DNA from: Acidobacteriota bacterium
Lineage (GTDB): Bacteria; Acidobacteriota; Terriglobia; Terriglobales; Acidobacteriaceae
NCBI GenBank assembly: GCA_021781255.1
Contig: JAJXXG010000723.1
Span: 1 to 7,468 of the forward strand
Length of the DNA: 7,468 nucleotides
Reading direction: 5' to 3'
Positions 6,074-7,468 of this stretch are shown one piece after another (the first letter of the stretch is position 1; the number at the start of each line of letters is the position of its first letter). Under the pieces are notes generated by a model. The model saw only the letters and a list, made by a program, of their open reading frames with translations. It was not told the DNA's origin and made no database searches. The position numbers and the translations under genes are program-made.

Positions 6074-7272
6074 AAATTCTTCAAGTGATAGCTTCCACCG
6101 CGGCTGAATCCGGAGGGCCGATTGAGAGCGTATTGCGCAACTCCGAAGTGTGGGTGCGCGATGGGCACTCGGTGGAAGTGGTGAGCCTTGAGGATGAAAC
6201 AGCGGAGGGCCTGCGGAGCTTTCCGTTGCCTCTTGTGCAGCTTGGCCGCGGCGTGGGCAAGTATCGCTATAATCCGCGCCTCGCGCCGTGGATGCGCACC
6301 CACGCGAGCCGCTTCGACGTGGTCATCCTGAATGGTCTGTGGAATTACACGTCGGTCGGTTCCTGGTTGGGTCTGCGCAAGACAGCGACGCCGTATTACA
6401 TCTTCGCGCATGGCATGATGGCTCCATGGTTCCGCCGATACCGGCTGAAACAGAGAGCGAAGGAGCTTTTCTGGCGGCTTGCGGAGGGGCGCGTTGTGCG
6501 GGATGCACGCGCGGTTTTGTTCACCACCGAGCAGGAGATGCTGGACGCGAGGAACGTATTTGCGGGTCATGTGTATCGGGAGCGGCTGGCGCCATTCGGA
6601 GCCTCCGACCCGGAAGATGATGTAGGTGGTGACGCGGCGGCTCTCTTCGCAGCCTTTCCGAAGCTCCGGGACCGGAAGTATCTTCTTTTCCTCGGGCGGC
6701 TCCATCCCATCAAGGGCTGCGATCTGCTGATTGAGGCGCTGAACCAGTCCGCCGATCAGATTCCTGACAATCTCAATCTGGTGTTTGCTGGTCCCGACCA
6801 TCTCGGATGGTCCAACTCTCTGCAAGCACTTGCCAGGCAACTGGGGATGGAACACCGTGTCCATTGGACTGGAATGATCGATGGACGGGTGAAGCGGCAG
6901 ATGATTCGTATGGCAGAGGCGCTGATTCTTCCATCGCATCATGAAAACTTTGGCCTTGTGGTGGCGGAAGCCATGGCCTGCTCGACGCCCGTGCTCATCA
7001 GCAACAAGGTGAACATCTGGCGCGAGGTGCAGGCAAGTGGCGGGGGATTTGTGGACGAGGATACGCGCGAGGGCGCGATGCGCCTGATTGCACGATTCTA
7101 TGCACTTTCGCCGGAAGAGCGTGCTGTGATGGGGCAGGCGGCGCGGCGCGGCTTTCTGGAGCATTTCGAGGCGACACGCGGGGCTCGCAACCTGCTCCGC
7201 TCGATCGAGAGCGATCTGGGAGCACAGCCCCTGCAGGAGACCTACATAGGCGAGAGCTCTTCAAGCAAGTGA
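6070..7272 (+). CDS. GT4-family glycosyltransferase (group 1, GT-B fold)
   Basis: This 400-residue enzyme begins at the ATG inside the ATGA overlap with the preceding gene (6070-6073), so the two are probably translationally coupled. It opens with ILQVIAST followed by ESGGPIESV (13-21), the Rossmann strand and glycine loop of the acceptor domain. FDVVILNGLW (82-91) and HGM (114-116) follow. The donor domain shows LFLGRLHPIKG (206-216), with Arg210 and Lys215 at the positions expected to bind the donor diphosphate, then VFAGPD (238-243). The E-x7-E signature is Glu292 and Glu300 (ENFGLVVAE), followed by AMACSTPVL. It likely adds another sugar of the repeat unit after or before its neighbour; the sugar is unknown. 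The N-terminal ESGGP pattern and the absence of the cysteine cluster show it is not a simple duplicate of the upstream gene. GC is high (40 of 60 bases at 6481-6540). It is the last gene on this strand in the window. Confidence 0.9.
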   Translation: MKILQVIASTAAESGGPIESVLRNSEVWVRDGHSVEVVSLEDETAEGLRSFPLPLVQLGRGVGKYRYNPRLAPWMRTHASRFDVVILNGLWNYTSVGSWLGLRKTATPYYIFAHGMMAPWFRRYRLKQRAKELFWRLAEGRVVRDARAVLFTTEQEMLDARNVFAGHVYRERLAPFGASDPEDDVGGDAAALFAAFPKLRDRKYLLFLGRLHPIKGCDLLIEALNQSADQIPDNLNLVFAGPDHLGWSNSLQALARQLGMEHRVHWTGMIDGRVKRQMIRMAEALILPSHHENFGLVVAEAMACSTPVLISNKVNIWREVQASGGGFVDEDTREGAMRLIARFYALSPEERAVMGQAARRGFLEHFEATRGARNLLRSIESDLGAQPLQETYIGESSSSK

Positions 7273-7316
7273 ATTTGCGCCCTCTGCGCGACACTGAATG
7301 GGAGGGATAGGTAAGT

Positions 7317-7468
7317 TCAGGGTGTGCTCAAAAAGGACTGAAGATTCTCTTCCCAGCGCAGTGCGCTCTGGATGATCTCTCCGATTCCCAGTGCGGGCTG
7401 CCAGCCTAGAACCTCTCTGGCTTTGCCTGCGTCTGCTACGAGCGTAGGTGGATCGCCAGGACGCGGGT
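7317..7468 (-). CDS. galE: C-terminal end of UDP-glucose 4-epimerase, partial
   Basis: Read on the reverse strand, the last 49 codons are present, ending at TGA (complement of 7317-7319). The peptide starts PRPGDPPTLVADAGKA and continues to VLGWQPALG, then a helix rich in Ile, Ala and Trp (IIQSALRWEENL). The RPGDP-x-x-LVAD-x-x-KA-x-x-x-LGW pattern is the hallmark of the C-terminal substrate domain of GalE-type short-chain dehydrogenase epimerases. GalE interconverts UDP-glucose and UDP-galactose (sometimes the N-acetyl forms) using bound NAD in the cytoplasm, and would feed the glycosyltransferases here. The NAD-binding motif and the YxxxK active site lie outside the window. The gene converges on the GT4 operon with 44 bases between the two stops, so it is on a separate transcript. 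Another nucleotide-sugar epimerase of the same family is possible. Confidence 0.85.
   Translation of the reverse strand, partial: PRPGDPPTLVADAGKAREVLGWQPALGIGEIIQSALRWEENLQSFLSTP

Noticed and set aside
5902..7164. 420-codon reverse-strand open frame antisense to both GT4 genes
   Set aside because: It lies opposite two clear GT4 genes, is rich in His, Arg and Pro with no recognisable motif, and is typical of a shadow frame in GC-rich DNA.
7273..7316. GCGC-CCTCT-GCGC hairpin as a terminator between the convergent genes
   Set aside because: The stem is only 4 bp and no T-run follows on either strand.

Overview
The window holds part of an exopolysaccharide / capsular polysaccharide assembly locus of the Wzx/Wzy type. 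All complete genes read on the + strand. The sequence does not fix the host. The kinase tail, the SGNH hydrolase inside the locus, the moderately high GC and the use of GTG starts would fit a soil bacterium such as an Acidobacteriota member, but this is inference and other GC-rich Gram-negatives remain possible.

Layout from left to right: (1) the last 61 codons of a bacterial tyrosine kinase with a tyrosine-rich tail (1-188); (2) a membrane-anchored SGNH/GDSL-type hydrolase (348-1370); (3) a 308-base spacer with a perfect-looking hairpin and a second small inverted repeat over the ribosome-binding region of the next gene; (4) a multi-spanning O-antigen polymerase/ligase-like protein (1679-3058); (5) a 282-base spacer without a convincing gene; (6) a MOP-superfamily flippase of the Wzx type (about 3341-4768); (7) two GT4 glycosyltransferases (4796-6073 and 6070-7272), overlapping by 4 bases; (8) on the opposite strand, converging on the cluster, the last 49 codons of a UDP-glucose 4-epimerase (7317-7468).

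Together the genes outline one process. The epimerase can supply UDP-galactose. The two GT4 enzymes extend a lipid-linked repeat unit on the cytoplasmic face, the flippase moves it across the inner membrane, and the polymerase joins units on the periplasmic side. The tyrosine kinase (with its co-polymerase partner, presumably upstream) controls chain length and export. The SGNH protein is placed to edit or transfer acyl groups on the polymer outside the cytoplasm. The initiating glycosyltransferase and the outer-membrane exporter are not in this window.

Base composition changes across the window. Sampled 60-base lines in the SGNH and polymerase genes are near 43% GC (541-600 and 1801-1860), whereas lines in the flippase and second GT4 gene are near 67% (3901-3960 and 6481-6540). 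That suggests a mosaic locus. I see no transposase, tRNA, CRISPR array or other mobile element, and no sign of a wholly new system. The most interesting points are the variant SGNH hydrolase, the hairpins around the polymerase gene and the composition break.
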